Shown in pieces: positions 46,150-55,617 of a stretch of DNA of 64,000 nucleotides. The stretch covers positions 1 to 64,000 of the forward strand of contig SFKZ01000013.1 of the NCBI GenBank assembly GCA_004553595.1, written 5' to 3'. Below the pieces are notes generated by a model, which saw nothing but the letters and a program-made list of their open reading frames with translations, made no database searches and was not told where the DNA came from. Position 1 is the first letter of the stretch. Every line of letters starts with the position of its first letter. The stretch is from Methanobrevibacter ruminantium. Lineage in GTDB: Archaea; Methanobacteriota; Methanobacteria; Methanobacteriales; Methanobacteriaceae. The translations under genes were made by a program, and so were the position numbers.

Positions 46150-47577
46150 TTAATTTTCTAATTCATTCAATAAATCAGCAAATTTTTTAGCCATATTTTC
46201 CATGGAATAATCTTCAATGTTTATATCGGAGCTTAATTCAACAGCCCCTTTTTCAATAAATTCATTATAAATGTCCAATAAAGCTTTTTTAGTGGACTCC
46301 AAACTTGAAACATGATATCCGACTTTAGTTTCCTCAATCAAATCCTTTAAGGAACCTTCCTTATGCCCAATTGACAAAACAGGCTTTTTCAATGCGAAAT
46401 ATTCATAGATCTTTCCGGGAATGAACATCTTTTCCTTTTCATCATCCCATGAAATCAAGAGGAGAACATCACTATTCAATTGCTTTTTCAGCACTTCCTC
46501 ATGCGCTATTTTACCACCAATATGAACGATATCCAAAAGACCATAACGCTTAGCTATTTCTTCTAAACCTATGCTGTCACCGTAAAATTCGATTGAAATT
46601 TTAGATGCATCCAATTTATTCTCATCCTCCAATTGGCGAATGGCTTCAAACAAATAATTTGGATCTCTTTTACCACCATATAAAGATCCTGCATAAATAA
46701 ACTTCAATTTTTCTGAAAAGTCACTAAAGGAATCATCCTTCTTAGAAACCAATTCCTCTAGAAACTTAAAGTCATCCTTGTCATAACCTGATAAAATTGG
46801 TACTATCTTACTCATTGGATGTAAAGTGGCTAATGTCTCTGCAGCCAAACTTGTAGTGGTTGTTAAAGCATCTGCATTTTCAAATGTCTTCAATTCCAAC
46901 CTTTTCTCAAAATAATTTCTTACATAAGTGTGTGAAACATATGGATTTAAATTCCAAAGGTCCCTTAAGTCTGCTATCCAAGCAATATCCTGTTTTTCCT
47001 TTAAATCCTTTGCAATGGTATGGCATGTTATAGGCCATGAAGAGCTTATGATAGCATCAATTTCTTCCTCATCCATAATTTTAGAAGCCTCCTTAAATGC
47101 AGATTCATGCCAGTATTTCATCCCATCAGGATATGCAAATACTTCACCCGCAATTGAAATGGCTTTTGAAACAATCGGATTTGAATAGGATGTGGAATCT
47201 TTTAACTTATCATCATTAAATTCGATAAACTCTTTAGACTCTTTAGACTCTTTAAACTCTTTAAACTCTTTAGACTCTTCAGACTCTTCAGACTCTTCAG
47301 ACTCTTCAGATTCTTTAGAATCAAGGCAATCATTGGAATCAGTTGGTTTAGATTTCTTGAATTTATTAGAAAAATGACTGAACATATCCTCATATTCAGT
47401 GTAAATGATTCTGCAATTCAAATCATCGTTTTCCTTTGGAATGAAACCCAAATCTGGAACAATCACTATGGGTTCCCATCCAAATTGAGGCAAATATTTT
47501 GCGAGTGCCCTTAACCTCTTTGAAGCAATTTCATTTACCTGATTAAAATAAAATGCTATTAAAATCACTTTTTTCAT
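46150..47577 (-). CDS. GT4-like glycosyltransferase with Ser/Glu/Lys repeat insertion
   Basis: 475 residues from ATG 47577, after GGTGG. The N-terminal domain starts KVILIAFYFNQVNEIASKRLRALAKYLP, and the donor domain has FIYAGSLYGGKRDPNYLFEAI, VLLLISWDDEKEKMFIPGKIYEYFALKKPVL; both are GT4-like. Between residues about 86 and 117 lies a low-complexity stretch of ten three-residue units (SxE, then FKE and SKE) encoded by a 9-base tandem repeat at 47228-47318. This insert falls in the N-terminal domain loop before DALxSSSWPIT. Repeat number may vary by slippage in multiples of nine without breaking the frame. The sugar is unknown. Confidence 0.85.
   Translation of the reverse strand: MKKVILIAFYFNQVNEIASKRLRALAKYLPQFGWEPIVIVPDLGFIPKENDDLNCRIIYTEYEDMFSHFSNKFKKSKPTDSNDCLDSKESEESEESEESEESKEFKEFKESKESKEFIEFNDDKLKDSTSYSNPIVSKAISIAGEVFAYPDGMKYWHESAFKEASKIMDEEEIDAIISSSWPITCHTIAKDLKEKQDIAWIADLRDLWNLNPYVSHTYVRNYFEKRLELKTFENADALTTTTSLAAETLATLHPMSKIVPILSGYDKDDFKFLEELVSKKDDSFSDFSEKLKFIYAGSLYGGKRDPNYLFEAIRQLEDENKLDASKISIEFYGDSIGLEEIAKRYGLLDIVHIGGKIAHEEVLKKQLNSDVLLLISWDDEKEKMFIPGKIYEYFALKKPVLSIGHKEGSLKDLIEETKVGYHVSSLESTKKALLDIYNEFIEKGAVELSSDINIEDYSMENMAKKFADLLNELEN
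47228..47318. repeat. 9-base coding tandem repeat, about ten units
   Basis: Units such as AGACTCTTT, AAACTCTTT and AGACTCTTC follow each other without gaps, forming a ten-unit array inside the GT4-like gene. Each unit encodes three residues on the minus strand. Confidence 0.88.
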
Positions 47578-47824
47578 TTAACCACCGAATTCGAACATTA
47601 AATCCAAACACACACAAAAAGTATAAGATTATTCTTTAAAATTCATCAATTTTTAAAAAGATTTATATAAACAAATGTAAATATATTAAAGTAATATGAT
47701 TTATATTTATTTTTATTCAATAATATTTATATAAATTTTTAAAAAATGTTAAAAAAAACTTAATTTAAGCATTAACGAAATTAAAAAATACAAAAATTAG
47801 AATTATTAATTACTGGTGAAAGAA

Positions 47825-48919
47825 ATGAGTAAAATTAAAATAGCTGTAGTGGGAATTGGAAACTGCGCAAGTTCCCTTATACAAGGAATCTATTACTATA
47901 AAGATAAGAATCCTGAAGATGCAATTGGCCTTATGCACTGGAAAATTGGTGACTGGGATCCAACTGACATTGAAGTAGTAGCTGCTTTTGATATTGATGC
48001 AAGAAAAGTTGGAAAAACTGTTGATGAAGCAATCTTTGCAAAACCAAATTGCACTACTGTTTTCCAACCAGAAATACCAAAAAGCGATGTAGTTGTCCAA
48101 ATGGGGCCTGTTCTTGATGGTGTAAGTGAACATATGGCAGAATTCGAAGATGATTATACTTTTATAGTAGCTGATGAAGAACCAGTAGACGTTGTTGAAG
48201 TCTTGAAAGAAAGCGGAGCAGAAATATTACTCAGTTATTTACCAGTAGGTTCTGAAGAAGCTGCAAGATTCTATGCACAATGTGCATTAGATGCAGAAAT
48301 TGCTTATATTAATTGTATGCCAGTATTTATTGTTAGTGACCCAGAATGGGATGCAAAATTCAGAGAAAAAGGACTTCCTGCTGTTGGTGACGACATTAAA
48401 GCACAAATCGGTGCAACTATCACCCACAGAACCTTAAGTAACTTGTTTAAGGAAAGAGGTGTTAAATTGATTCACACTTACCAAATCAACACTGGTGGAA
48501 ACACTGACTTCTTAAACATGTTAAACAGAAAACGTTTAGACTCTAAAAAAGAATCCAAGACTGAAGCTGTTCAATCAGTACTTGCAGAAAGAATGGATCC
48601 TCATGACATTCACATTGGTCCAAGTGATTATGTACCATGGCAAAAAGACAACAAGATCTGTTTCTTAAGAATGGAAGGTAAAACCTTTGGTGACGTGCCA
48701 ATGGACATTGAACTCAGATTAAGTGTAGAAGATTCTCCTAACTCTGCAGGATGTGTAATTGACGCTATTCGTTGCTGTAAATTAGGACTTGAAAGAGGAA
48801 TTGGTGGACAATTGACTTCCATTTCATCTTATGTTATGAAACACCCTCCAATCCAATTCACTGATGATGAAGCAGCAGCTAATGTTGAAGCATTCATTAA
48901 TGGAGAAATTGAACGTTAA
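47825..48919 (+). CDS. ino1: myo-Inositol-1-phosphate synthase
   Basis: 364 residues. ATG 47825 is chosen because the GGTGA at 47815-47819 is its ribosome binding site. The enzyme converts glucose-6-phosphate to 1L-myo-inositol-1-phosphate with NAD. Family signatures are VVGIGNCASSLIQGI (NAD loop), AAFDIDARKVG, GDDIKAQIGATITHRTL and INTGGNTDFLNM, then SKTEAVQSVL, DYVPW and FGDVPMDIELRLSVEDSPNSAG. In Methanobacteriales the product is the head group precursor of archaetidylinositol lipids, fitting nearby lipid and glycan genes. It has its own terminator. Confidence 0.95.
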   Translation: MSKIKIAVVGIGNCASSLIQGIYYYKDKNPEDAIGLMHWKIGDWDPTDIEVVAAFDIDARKVGKTVDEAIFAKPNCTTVFQPEIPKSDVVVQMGPVLDGVSEHMAEFEDDYTFIVADEEPVDVVEVLKESGAEILLSYLPVGSEEAARFYAQCALDAEIAYINCMPVFIVSDPEWDAKFREKGLPAVGDDIKAQIGATITHRTLSNLFKERGVKLIHTYQINTGGNTDFLNMLNRKRLDSKKESKTEAVQSVLAERMDPHDIHIGPSDYVPWQKDNKICFLRMEGKTFGDVPMDIELRLSVEDSPNSAGCVIDAIRCCKLGLERGIGGQLTSISSYVMKHPPIQFTDDEAAANVEAFINGEIER

Positions 48920-48967
48920 GAATTTTTCTTAACTTTTTTCTTTTTTTATTTTTTTCTAATTTTTTTA
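48915..48967 (+). terminator. Hairpin with T-tract after ino1
   Basis: GTTAAG at 48915-48920 and CTTAAC at 48928-48933 form a 6-base stem overlapping the stop codon, followed by a long T-rich run to about 48967. An intrinsic-type terminator. Confidence 0.65.
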
Positions 48968-49252
48968 ATAAGTTTCTTTTTTTAGTAATTTTCCAAATAA
49001 ACTTTTTTTAAAATATTTTTTGATTTTATATCATTTTAATAAAATTTTTTTACAGTTTTTAAGTATAATCTATTAAATTTAGTTAAAAAATAGATAACTT
49101 TTATTAGTAGTTATAACAATAAATAATAATATAATGTAAAATAATAGTATGTGATTTAGAAATAATTAATCAGAAATTTATATTTAAAAATCAGCAATAT
49201 GATTTTGAATTAAATTTATCATGATATGTAAAAATTTTAGTGAGGTGTAAAG
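48968..49252. other. AT-rich region before pycB
   Basis: With the terminator, this makes a stretch of about 330 gene-free bases. Only AT-rich DNA is seen, with the pycB ribosome binding site GAGGTG a few bases before 49253; no gene or repeat can be supported. Confidence 0.5.
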
Positions 49253-50983
49253 ATGAAAGTAAAAATAACAGAAACCGCATTCAGAGATGCTCACCAATCC
49301 CTTTTAGCAACCAGAATGAGAACAAGAGATATGGTCCCTATTATTGAAGAAATGGATAAAGTCGGATATCATGCTATAGAAGCATGGGGTGGAGCTACCT
49401 TTGATACTTGTATTAGATTTTTAAACGAAGACCCATGGGAAAGATTAAGAATATTGAAGGAAAACTTTACTGAAACTCCATTGCAAATGCTCCTTAGAGG
49501 TCAAAACTTACTCGGATACAAACATTATGCTGATGACATTGTAACTAAATTTGTAGAAAAATCCTATGAAAACGGTATTGACATCTTTAGAATCTTTGAT
49601 GCAATGAACGATATTAGGAACATGCAACAATCCATTAAAGTAGCTAAAGAACAAGGCGCTCATGTTCAAGGAACTATCAGCTACACCATTAGTCCAGTTC
49701 ATACTATCGACAAATTCGTGGAATTTGCAAAAGAACTTGAAGCATTAGATTGTGATTCAATAGCTATTAAGGATATGGCTGGTTTAATTACCCCATCCGT
49801 TGTATTCGAATTGGTTACCAGATTAAAAGAAGAGACTGATCTATTAGTCAATTTACACTCACATTGTACCAGTGGTATGACTCCTATCAGTTATTATGCT
49901 GCATGTCAAGCAGGTGTTGACATTTTAGACACCGCTATTTCACCTATCGCTTGGGGTACTTCCCAACCTCCAACAGAAAGTATTGTAGCATCCTTACAAG
50001 GTACTGAATTCGACACTGGCCTTGATTTAAAAGCATTAAACCAAATTAAAAAATACTTCGAAACCCTTAGGGAAAAATACGAAGGATACATTGACCCAAT
50101 CAGTGAAAGAATCGATACTGACGTATTGATGTACCAAATCCCTGGTGGAATGCTTTCAAACTTAATTTCACAATTAAAACAGCAAAATGCATTAGACAGA
50201 TACCAAGACGTATTGGAAGAAATGCCTCGTGTGAGAAAGGATATGGGATACCCTCCACTTGTAACTCCTACTAGCCAAATCGTTGGTATTCAAGCTGTAA
50301 TGAACGTTATTAACGGTGAAAGATACAAAATCGTTTCCAACGAAGTTAAAGATTACATGAAAGGTTTCTATGGACGTGCTCCAGCACCAATCAATGAAGA
50401 TATTGCTCAAAAGATCATTGGTGATGAAGAACGCATTACCTGCAGACCTGCAGATTTAATAGAACCTGAATACGAAAACTTCAAAAAAGAAGGCGAAGAG
50501 TTAGGTATCATCAAGAAAGAGGAAGATGTTCTTACTCTTGCAATGTTACCTCCAGTTGCTAAACAATTCCTTAAAGGAGAACTCGAAGAGGAACCATTCC
50601 CAGAAGTTCACATTGGCGGTAGCGGTGATGATGACCTTAGCGCTATTCCAACCGAATACTCTGTAGAAGTTGATGGAGATATCTTCGATGTAAAAATCAT
50701 GCCTACAGGTTACATGCAAATCGGCCAACAAGGAGGCAGCGGAAATGTAGGCCCTATTCCTGGTGCATTAACTGCATCCATGCAAGGTATGGTGCTTAAG
50801 ATTAAAGTAAACACTGGAGATAAAGTCCAAAAAGGTACTGTAGTTGCAGTTCTTGAAGCTATGAAAATGGAAAACGATATCTATGCTGAAGAGGAAGGTA
50901 TTGTAGAACAAATTTTCGTAGAAGAAGGTGACACTGTCAACGCAGGTGACAACTTAATGTTGATTAAACCTTTAGATGAATAA
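49253..50983 (+). CDS. pycB: Pyruvate carboxylase subunit B (biotin-carrying)
   Basis: 576 residues from ATG 49253 after GAGGTGT. Subunit B carries the carboxyltransferase and biotin carrier; with subunit A (not in this window) it makes oxaloacetate from pyruvate and bicarbonate. The HMGL-like barrel begins TAFRDAHQSLLATRMRTRDM (7-26), with IFRIFDAMND, a conserved Lys in AIKDMAG and metal-site HSHCTSGM. The PYC/OADA domain follows, and the biotinyl domain has AMKM with the biotin lysine at K538. The protein is of full length. Methanogens use oxaloacetate for amino acids and the incomplete citrate path. Confidence 0.96.
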   Translation: MKVKITETAFRDAHQSLLATRMRTRDMVPIIEEMDKVGYHAIEAWGGATFDTCIRFLNEDPWERLRILKENFTETPLQMLLRGQNLLGYKHYADDIVTKFVEKSYENGIDIFRIFDAMNDIRNMQQSIKVAKEQGAHVQGTISYTISPVHTIDKFVEFAKELEALDCDSIAIKDMAGLITPSVVFELVTRLKEETDLLVNLHSHCTSGMTPISYYAACQAGVDILDTAISPIAWGTSQPPTESIVASLQGTEFDTGLDLKALNQIKKYFETLREKYEGYIDPISERIDTDVLMYQIPGGMLSNLISQLKQQNALDRYQDVLEEMPRVRKDMGYPPLVTPTSQIVGIQAVMNVINGERYKIVSNEVKDYMKGFYGRAPAPINEDIAQKIIGDEERITCRPADLIEPEYENFKKEGEELGIIKKEEDVLTLAMLPPVAKQFLKGELEEEPFPEVHIGGSGDDDLSAIPTEYSVEVDGDIFDVKIMPTGYMQIGQQGGSGNVGPIPGALTASMQGMVLKIKVNTGDKVQKGTVVAVLEAMKMENDIYAEEEGIVEQIFVEEGDTVNAGDNLMLIKPLDE

Positions 50984-51019
50984 TGGTAATTCTTACCATT
51001 ATCTTTTTATTTTTTTTTT
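50981..51019 (+). terminator. Stem-loop and T-tract overlapping the pycB stop codon
   Basis: TAATGGTAA at 50981-50989 and TTACCATTA at 50993-51001 make a perfect 9-base stem with loop TTC. The first three bases of the stem are the stop codon. A run of T follows at 51002-51019. Confidence 0.75.
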
Positions 51020-51201
51020 AAGATTAATCTAATATTCATTAGATTTAATCTCTTTACACCTTAATTAAAATTAAACAAAAAAAGCTATTTTTAAAAATAT
51101 TTTCAATGCATCTGAAATAATAGAAATAATAATGCCTTAATTAATTCGTAATATATGAAACTATTATGGAATGATAAAAAAAGAAAATGAATGAAAAGAT
51201 A

Positions 51202-51810
51202 TTAGCCATTTCCAATTCCTAAAAAGAAATAATCATAAGTGTTTTCTAGAGTTTCTGGAGCCATCCAAGGATAAGTCTTAGCCAAGTATTCCTTTATCTC
51301 ATCGGATCTTGTAATTACATCCGCCTTATTTGCAAATTTTTGAGCTCTGAAATAATCATTCAAATCATCACTTATTTCACGGGATTCCTCATACAAATTC
51401 TCTAAATGAGCAGGTGGAACATGAGGCAATATCTCTCTAAGAATGTCGATAGGAATCAAGTCAAAATGGTTTGCAATTGCAAAATTAAAGATAACATTTA
51501 AAATAAGATCCTTAGTATTGAGAACAACACGTCTTGGAATGGATTCCGCTTGTTCCTTTGAAATCACACCATCTTTCAAAGCTCTGTCCACATCTGTTTC
51601 AACAACAATCTGAAAATTTTGATTATACTTTCCTTGTCTAAATCGAATGGCAAATAAAACCATACAAAGAACAGATGAGACCGCTAATGCTAATGAAATT
51701 AATGAAACCAAACTAGATTGAAGTTTAAATTCATTATAAATCAATAGTATAAGAGCCAATAATATAAACAATCTTGATAAAAATGCTAAATCTATTCTTG
51801 GAATTCTCAT
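51202..51810 (-). CDS. Unknown membrane-anchored protein
   Basis: 202 residues from ATG 51810. Two N-terminal membrane helices are visible at about 9-27 (LSRLFILLALILLIY) and 33-56 (VSLISLALAVSSVLCMVLFAI). The remaining 145 residues are soluble and mainly helical, with the segment EILPHVPPAHLENLYEESREISDDLNDYFRAQKFANK and a C-terminal TYPWMAPETLENTYDYFF. I do not recognise a family. The gene lies downstream of larC on the same strand, about 65 bases away, and may be co-transcribed, but no functional link is evident. Confidence 0.78.
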   Translation of the reverse strand: MRIPRIDLAFLSRLFILLALILLIYNEFKLQSSLVSLISLALAVSSVLCMVLFAIRFRQGKYNQNFQIVVETDVDRALKDGVISKEQAESIPRRVVLNTKDLILNVIFNFAIANHFDLIPIDILREILPHVPPAHLENLYEESREISDDLNDYFRAQKFANKADVITRSDEIKEYLAKTYPWMAPETLENTYDYFFLGIGNG

Positions 51811-51875
51811 ATTTTCACATTTTTAATATTTTTCACATATAATTCTTATTGCAATTCCTATTTAAGAATTTCTTT

Positions 51876-53150
51876 TTATTCTCTATTGTTTTCCAAATAA
51901 TCACGAATCATAGTGTTTGCAACATCTCTCACTTCAATTAAAGGAATGTCCTGCTCTACAGAGATTCTGCGCAAATCCTCGTATTCAGGCCTATGAGAGA
52001 TTATTTCATCCCCAATCAATCCTATTTTGAAGTTGATTGTATAAATATGATTGCCAACATTTATATCCAAAGGAATAAATTGCCTTTCAGCAACTCCTCT
52101 ATGAGTGTTTTCAGAGACCCTAATGCCTAAAGTGCCAGTTTCCATAAAGAGGATATTAACCAAATGGTCAACCAAATCAGGTTTGGAAATAATCTTAATC
52201 AAATGTCCGGGCCTATTTTTCTTCATGGTAATAGGCACCATTGAAACATCTCTAGCCCCTTCAATCAGAAGCAAGTCAAACAGGAATCCCAATTCCTCAC
52301 CAGACATATGATCAATATTGGTTTCAATTACAGAAACCTTATGTTTTCCATTTGTATTCTTGGATTTAATGACTCTTAACACATTAGGGAAATCGAATTC
52401 CTTTGAACCGCAACCATATGCAATCTCTTCAGGAGACATCATAGGAGCGAATTCTAAAAATTCATCACAGAACTCCATGTACAAAGCACAGCCAGTAGGT
52501 GTTGCAAGTTCAGAATTGACTGGTCCGCCAACGCATTTGGCTTCTCCTTTTGAGAAATCTTTAAAGGAATCCTCATTTAATCCTTTGAGAATATCCAAGC
52601 TTGCAGGAGCAGGGACAGGAATTCTTCCATGAGCAGTCTTAACCACTCCTCCGCCAACAGCAATAGGAAGACCAACTACCTTATCCTTATCCATTCCCAA
52701 ATCAAAGTAAGCGCAAATTGAACCTAAAACATCTGCTACAGCATCTGCAGCACCTACTTCATGAAAATGAACTTCTTCAAGGGTTTTGCCATGGACTCTT
52801 GACTCTGAAATAGCTATTCTCTTAAAGACCTTTTTAGCCATTTCAACCATTTCGTCGGTTAAATTTTCAATATCTGCATATTTCAAGAGATCAATTTTTT
52901 CCATAAAATCTGGAAAATGAACATGATGGTTGTTTTCATTATCTTCATCAATTGTCTTTACATTGCAAAATGTAGCATCAATTCCTGACTTATTTACCTT
53001 GTTTAAGGACACTCCAACCTCACCAAAGTCAACAGCCACATCTTCCATAAGACCTTTAACTTTATCTCCGTCAGCTCCCAAATCCACAAGAGCCCCAATA
53101 ATCATATTCCCAGAAATTCCTGCATTCTGAGGATCAATAATAAAAACCAT
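51876..53150 (-). CDS. larC: LarC-type nickel-insertion protein (DUF111)
   Basis: 424 residues from ATG 53150 with AAGGAAG upstream. LarC inserts nickel into pyridinium-3,5-bisthiocarboxylate mononucleotide, the pincer cofactor of lactate racemase-type enzymes. Family features: IIDPQNAGISGNMIIGALVDLGAD at the start, VHGKTLEEVHFHEVGAADAVADVLGS, GRIPVPAPASLDIL, SELATPTGCALYMEF, then the C-terminal SVIETNIDHMSGEELGFLFDLLL and ISKPDLVDHLVNILFMETGTLGIR. It is a single continuous frame, unlike bacterial forms that need frameshifting. LarA, LarB or LarE are not in the window, so the client enzyme is unknown. Confidence 0.92.
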   Translation of the reverse strand: MVFIIDPQNAGISGNMIIGALVDLGADGDKVKGLMEDVAVDFGEVGVSLNKVNKSGIDATFCNVKTIDEDNENNHHVHFPDFMEKIDLLKYADIENLTDEMVEMAKKVFKRIAISESRVHGKTLEEVHFHEVGAADAVADVLGSICAYFDLGMDKDKVVGLPIAVGGGVVKTAHGRIPVPAPASLDILKGLNEDSFKDFSKGEAKCVGGPVNSELATPTGCALYMEFCDEFLEFAPMMSPEEIAYGCGSKEFDFPNVLRVIKSKNTNGKHKVSVIETNIDHMSGEELGFLFDLLLIEGARDVSMVPITMKKNRPGHLIKIISKPDLVDHLVNILFMETGTLGIRVSENTHRGVAERQFIPLDINVGNHIYTINFKIGLIGDEIISHRPEYEDLRRISVEQDIPLIEVRDVANTMIRDYLENNRE

Positions 53151-53290
53151 AAAATTACTTCCTTAAGCTTAAATTCTAATCTCAATTAAATATCTAAATT
53201 AAATTCTCTAAAATATTATATATAATTACAATTAAATAATATTTGTTATAAAAATATATTCATTAAATATTCAATAACAACAGGTTATCC

Positions 53291-53312
53291 GATTGATAAT
53301 AGATAATCAATC
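53291..53312. promoter_or_regulatory. Inverted repeat upstream of the cobZ-like gene
   Basis: GATTGAT at 53291-53297 and ATCAATC at 53306-53312 are perfect inverted arms around 8 bases, 57 bases before the start of the cobZ-like gene. It could be an operator for the cobalamin genes; AT-rich DNA gives such arms by chance fairly often. Confidence 0.25.
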
Positions 53313-53368
53313 TAAAATTAGAAAAATCATTAAATGAAGATTCAAAGCAATTGAAAAGAGGAATTTAA

Positions 53369-54580
53369 TTGTCTAAAAAAAGTAAAAGCAATAGAAGCAA
53401 CAAGAAAATCCAAAGCATCAAAAACAAGCTTGTGAATGGTGAATTGATTAAAAACGAAGATGCTTTATACATTAATAATCCAGATTATTTCTTGACATTC
53501 AGTGATTTGGAAATAAGTGATGGAATTGACATCATAGAAAACATCATGGTCTTGTCAGATAATTACATCAGTTTCAATAGAGAAAATGAGGATGAACCAT
53601 TAAATGATGTTGAACTGATGGAAATCACTGAAGAATATAAAGAAAATAACGATATTGATGGAGGTTATATCGCTCAAAGCTTTGATAAAATAGATTTTAT
53701 AAGCAATACCTATGATGATATAACTGTCATTACTGTAATTTCCAATGACCTTGAAGTTCAGGATTTTTACAATGACCTGAAAGTTGTCAATAGTTGGAAA
53801 GGATTTGAGAATGCTAAAGTTGACTTTGGACATATAATCCTTTTGAATCATGCATTCAGCCCAAAATTACTCATTCAACTTTATAAGGTTGCAACTAAGC
53901 AAAAGGCTAAATTCTTTGAATCTCTTCACTTGCCAGCTCATATTAATCATATCTTAAACAACAATGATTTCCTTGTTATTGCATCCAATCTTCCAGAAGA
54001 GACTTTAGATCAAGATTATATAATGGAAATCGGTTTAGACATTACCAATATGGAATATGAAGATGATGACATAGATTTAGATGAATTTATTGAAAGAATT
54101 GAAGATGCTGTGGTCATAAGTTGTGAAGACTCATTGGAAAAGATTGATTTGAACATCGGAATACTTGATTATCTTGTAAGTAAAGGAATCCAAATTGGAG
54201 ACATGATTGAAGTTGGAATGAGTCTTTTGGAAAATACTGAAGAAACCGGTGAATTGAAAGATAAATTAGAAAAGCAACTGCTTAAATCAATAAGCGATAA
54301 AAACATCAATGCACTATTAATTTCAGCGATTAGACTGGAAGAAGATCTTCAAAAAGGAAGAGTCCGTGAAATAGACTTAAATGAAAAATTGATTCATTTC
54401 TACCCAGATGAGATTATTGGTGCATCAATTGCAAACCAAATAGCTGGAACTAAAGCTTTGCTGAACTTCAGAAGATATTCAAAAGAGAAACCTGGAATAT
54501 TATATGGATTAAGACCGGTCTTATCAAACACATTTGCTGGCTTGATAGCAGGATGCATGACAAAAATACTTGAAGAATGA
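53369..54580 (+). CDS. cobZ: CobZ-like alpha-ribazole phosphatase with unknown N-terminal domain
   Basis: 403 residues starting at TTG 53369, with AGAGGA at 53357-53362. Residues from about 275 to the end (LDYLVSKGIQIGDMIEVGM, then SAIRLEEDLQKGRVREID, FYPDEIIGASIANQIAGTKALLNFRRY, and FAGLIAGCMTKILE) match archaeal CobZ, a PgpA-like phosphatase that removes phosphate from alpha-ribazole-phosphate in cobamide synthesis. Residues 1 to about 270 are extra: a basic start (SKKSKSNRSNKK) then a domain with VDFGHIILLNHAFSPKLLIQ. In some methanogens CobZ is fused to the amidohydrolase CbiZ (CbiS); I cannot recognise CbiZ here. It precedes cobS by about 70 bases. Confidence 0.85.
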   Translation: MSKKSKSNRSNKKIQSIKNKLVNGELIKNEDALYINNPDYFLTFSDLEISDGIDIIENIMVLSDNYISFNRENEDEPLNDVELMEITEEYKENNDIDGGYIAQSFDKIDFISNTYDDITVITVISNDLEVQDFYNDLKVVNSWKGFENAKVDFGHIILLNHAFSPKLLIQLYKVATKQKAKFFESLHLPAHINHILNNNDFLVIASNLPEETLDQDYIMEIGLDITNMEYEDDDIDLDEFIERIEDAVVISCEDSLEKIDLNIGILDYLVSKGIQIGDMIEVGMSLLENTEETGELKDKLEKQLLKSISDKNINALLISAIRLEEDLQKGRVREIDLNEKLIHFYPDEIIGASIANQIAGTKALLNFRRYSKEKPGILYGLRPVLSNTFAGLIAGCMTKILEE

Positions 54581-54650
54581 ATTTTTAACTATCATGATGA
54601 TTTATTAAAGAACTGATGGAAATTAAAGAATTGATGGATTATTAAAGAAT

Positions 54651-55508
54651 TTGGATGGATTTGAAAATATGAAAGATAAAAAAAATAATGATGACTACTT
54701 TGAAAAACAAAGCCCTTCAACATTACGTTCAATTGGAGGATTATTGACTTTTTCAACAATACTTCCTTTAAACATTTACACAACTATTGATGAAATGGCA
54801 AGGCTAACTTGGTTCTGGCCAGTCTTAAATGGTCTTATAGGATTAATAGCCACAATTATTGCATTCATATTAGCAAAATTCATCCATTTTGACCCAATTT
54901 TGATTGCTGCAATAATCTATGGATTTTTATTATTGATAAATGGATTCAATCATTTTGATGGGCTTATGGACTTTGGGGATGGGGTTATGGTCCACGGATC
55001 CCCAGAGAAAAAATTAAGCATTATGAAAGATCCTATGACTGGAGTTGGAGGAATAGCTACTGGATTCATTGCAGGAACAATCACAATTGCAGCATATACC
55101 TCTTTGATTAATTATTCATATGCAGTTGGCTTTAATTTACTTTTATTGATTATTGTAGCAGAAATTGCTGCAAAGATAGGCCTAACAACCTGTTGCATAT
55201 GCTCCCAAGCATCAGAAGAAGGAATCGGCAAATATTTCATAAAGTACATGAACTTGAAGAACTATGTTGTTGGATTAATCATATGTTTTATACTTTCTGT
55301 AGAGTTAAGTTTAGTACCTGGAATTCACATAGGACTTTTAGGTATCATTGGAGGCGCATTTGGAGGAGCATTAACCGCATTAATAACTAAAAAACATCTT
55401 AAAATTGCAAATGGGGATGTTCTTGGAACCTCTAATGAATTAGGCAGACTTTTCTCATTGCTCGCTATGTTAGTATTGATTTCAATAAATTTCAGTTCTT
55501 TAATTTAA
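54651..55508 (+). CDS. cobS: Adenosylcobinamide-GDP ribazoletransferase (cobalamin synthase)
   Basis: 285 residues from TTG 54651; ATG 54669 is an equal alternative and neither has a good ribosome binding site. CobS joins adenosylcobinamide-GDP to alpha-ribazole or its phosphate at the membrane. The family pattern is complete: RSIGGLLTFSTILPLN, DGLMDFGDGVM, KKLSIMKDPMTGVGGIATG, and the C-terminal GDVLGTSNELGRLFSLLAMLV. Six or more membrane helices are seen. Next to the cobZ-like gene it covers the last lower-ligand steps of cobamide synthesis, needed for methyltransferases of methanogenesis. Confidence 0.94.
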   Translation: MDGFENMKDKKNNDDYFEKQSPSTLRSIGGLLTFSTILPLNIYTTIDEMARLTWFWPVLNGLIGLIATIIAFILAKFIHFDPILIAAIIYGFLLLINGFNHFDGLMDFGDGVMVHGSPEKKLSIMKDPMTGVGGIATGFIAGTITIAAYTSLINYSYAVGFNLLLLIIVAEIAAKIGLTTCCICSQASEEGIGKYFIKYMNLKNYVVGLIICFILSVELSLVPGIHIGLLGIIGGAFGGALTALITKKHLKIANGDVLGTSNELGRLFSLLAMLVLISINFSSLI

Positions 55509-55617
55509 ATTATTAAATCAAATAAAAAAAAAAAAAACTTAAAAATTATAAATAATTAAAAAAACAAAAATGAAAAATTAAAATTATCAAATTATCTTAT
55601 TGTAAAGATGTGAAAAA

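Noticed and set aside
47192..47377. Plus-strand Ser/Leu/Asp repeat peptide
   Set aside because: It is the antisense reading of the 9-base repeat in the GT4-like gene.
52318..52632. 104-codon plus-strand frame within larC
   Set aside because: Antisense to a strongly conserved LarC region; no ribosome binding site.
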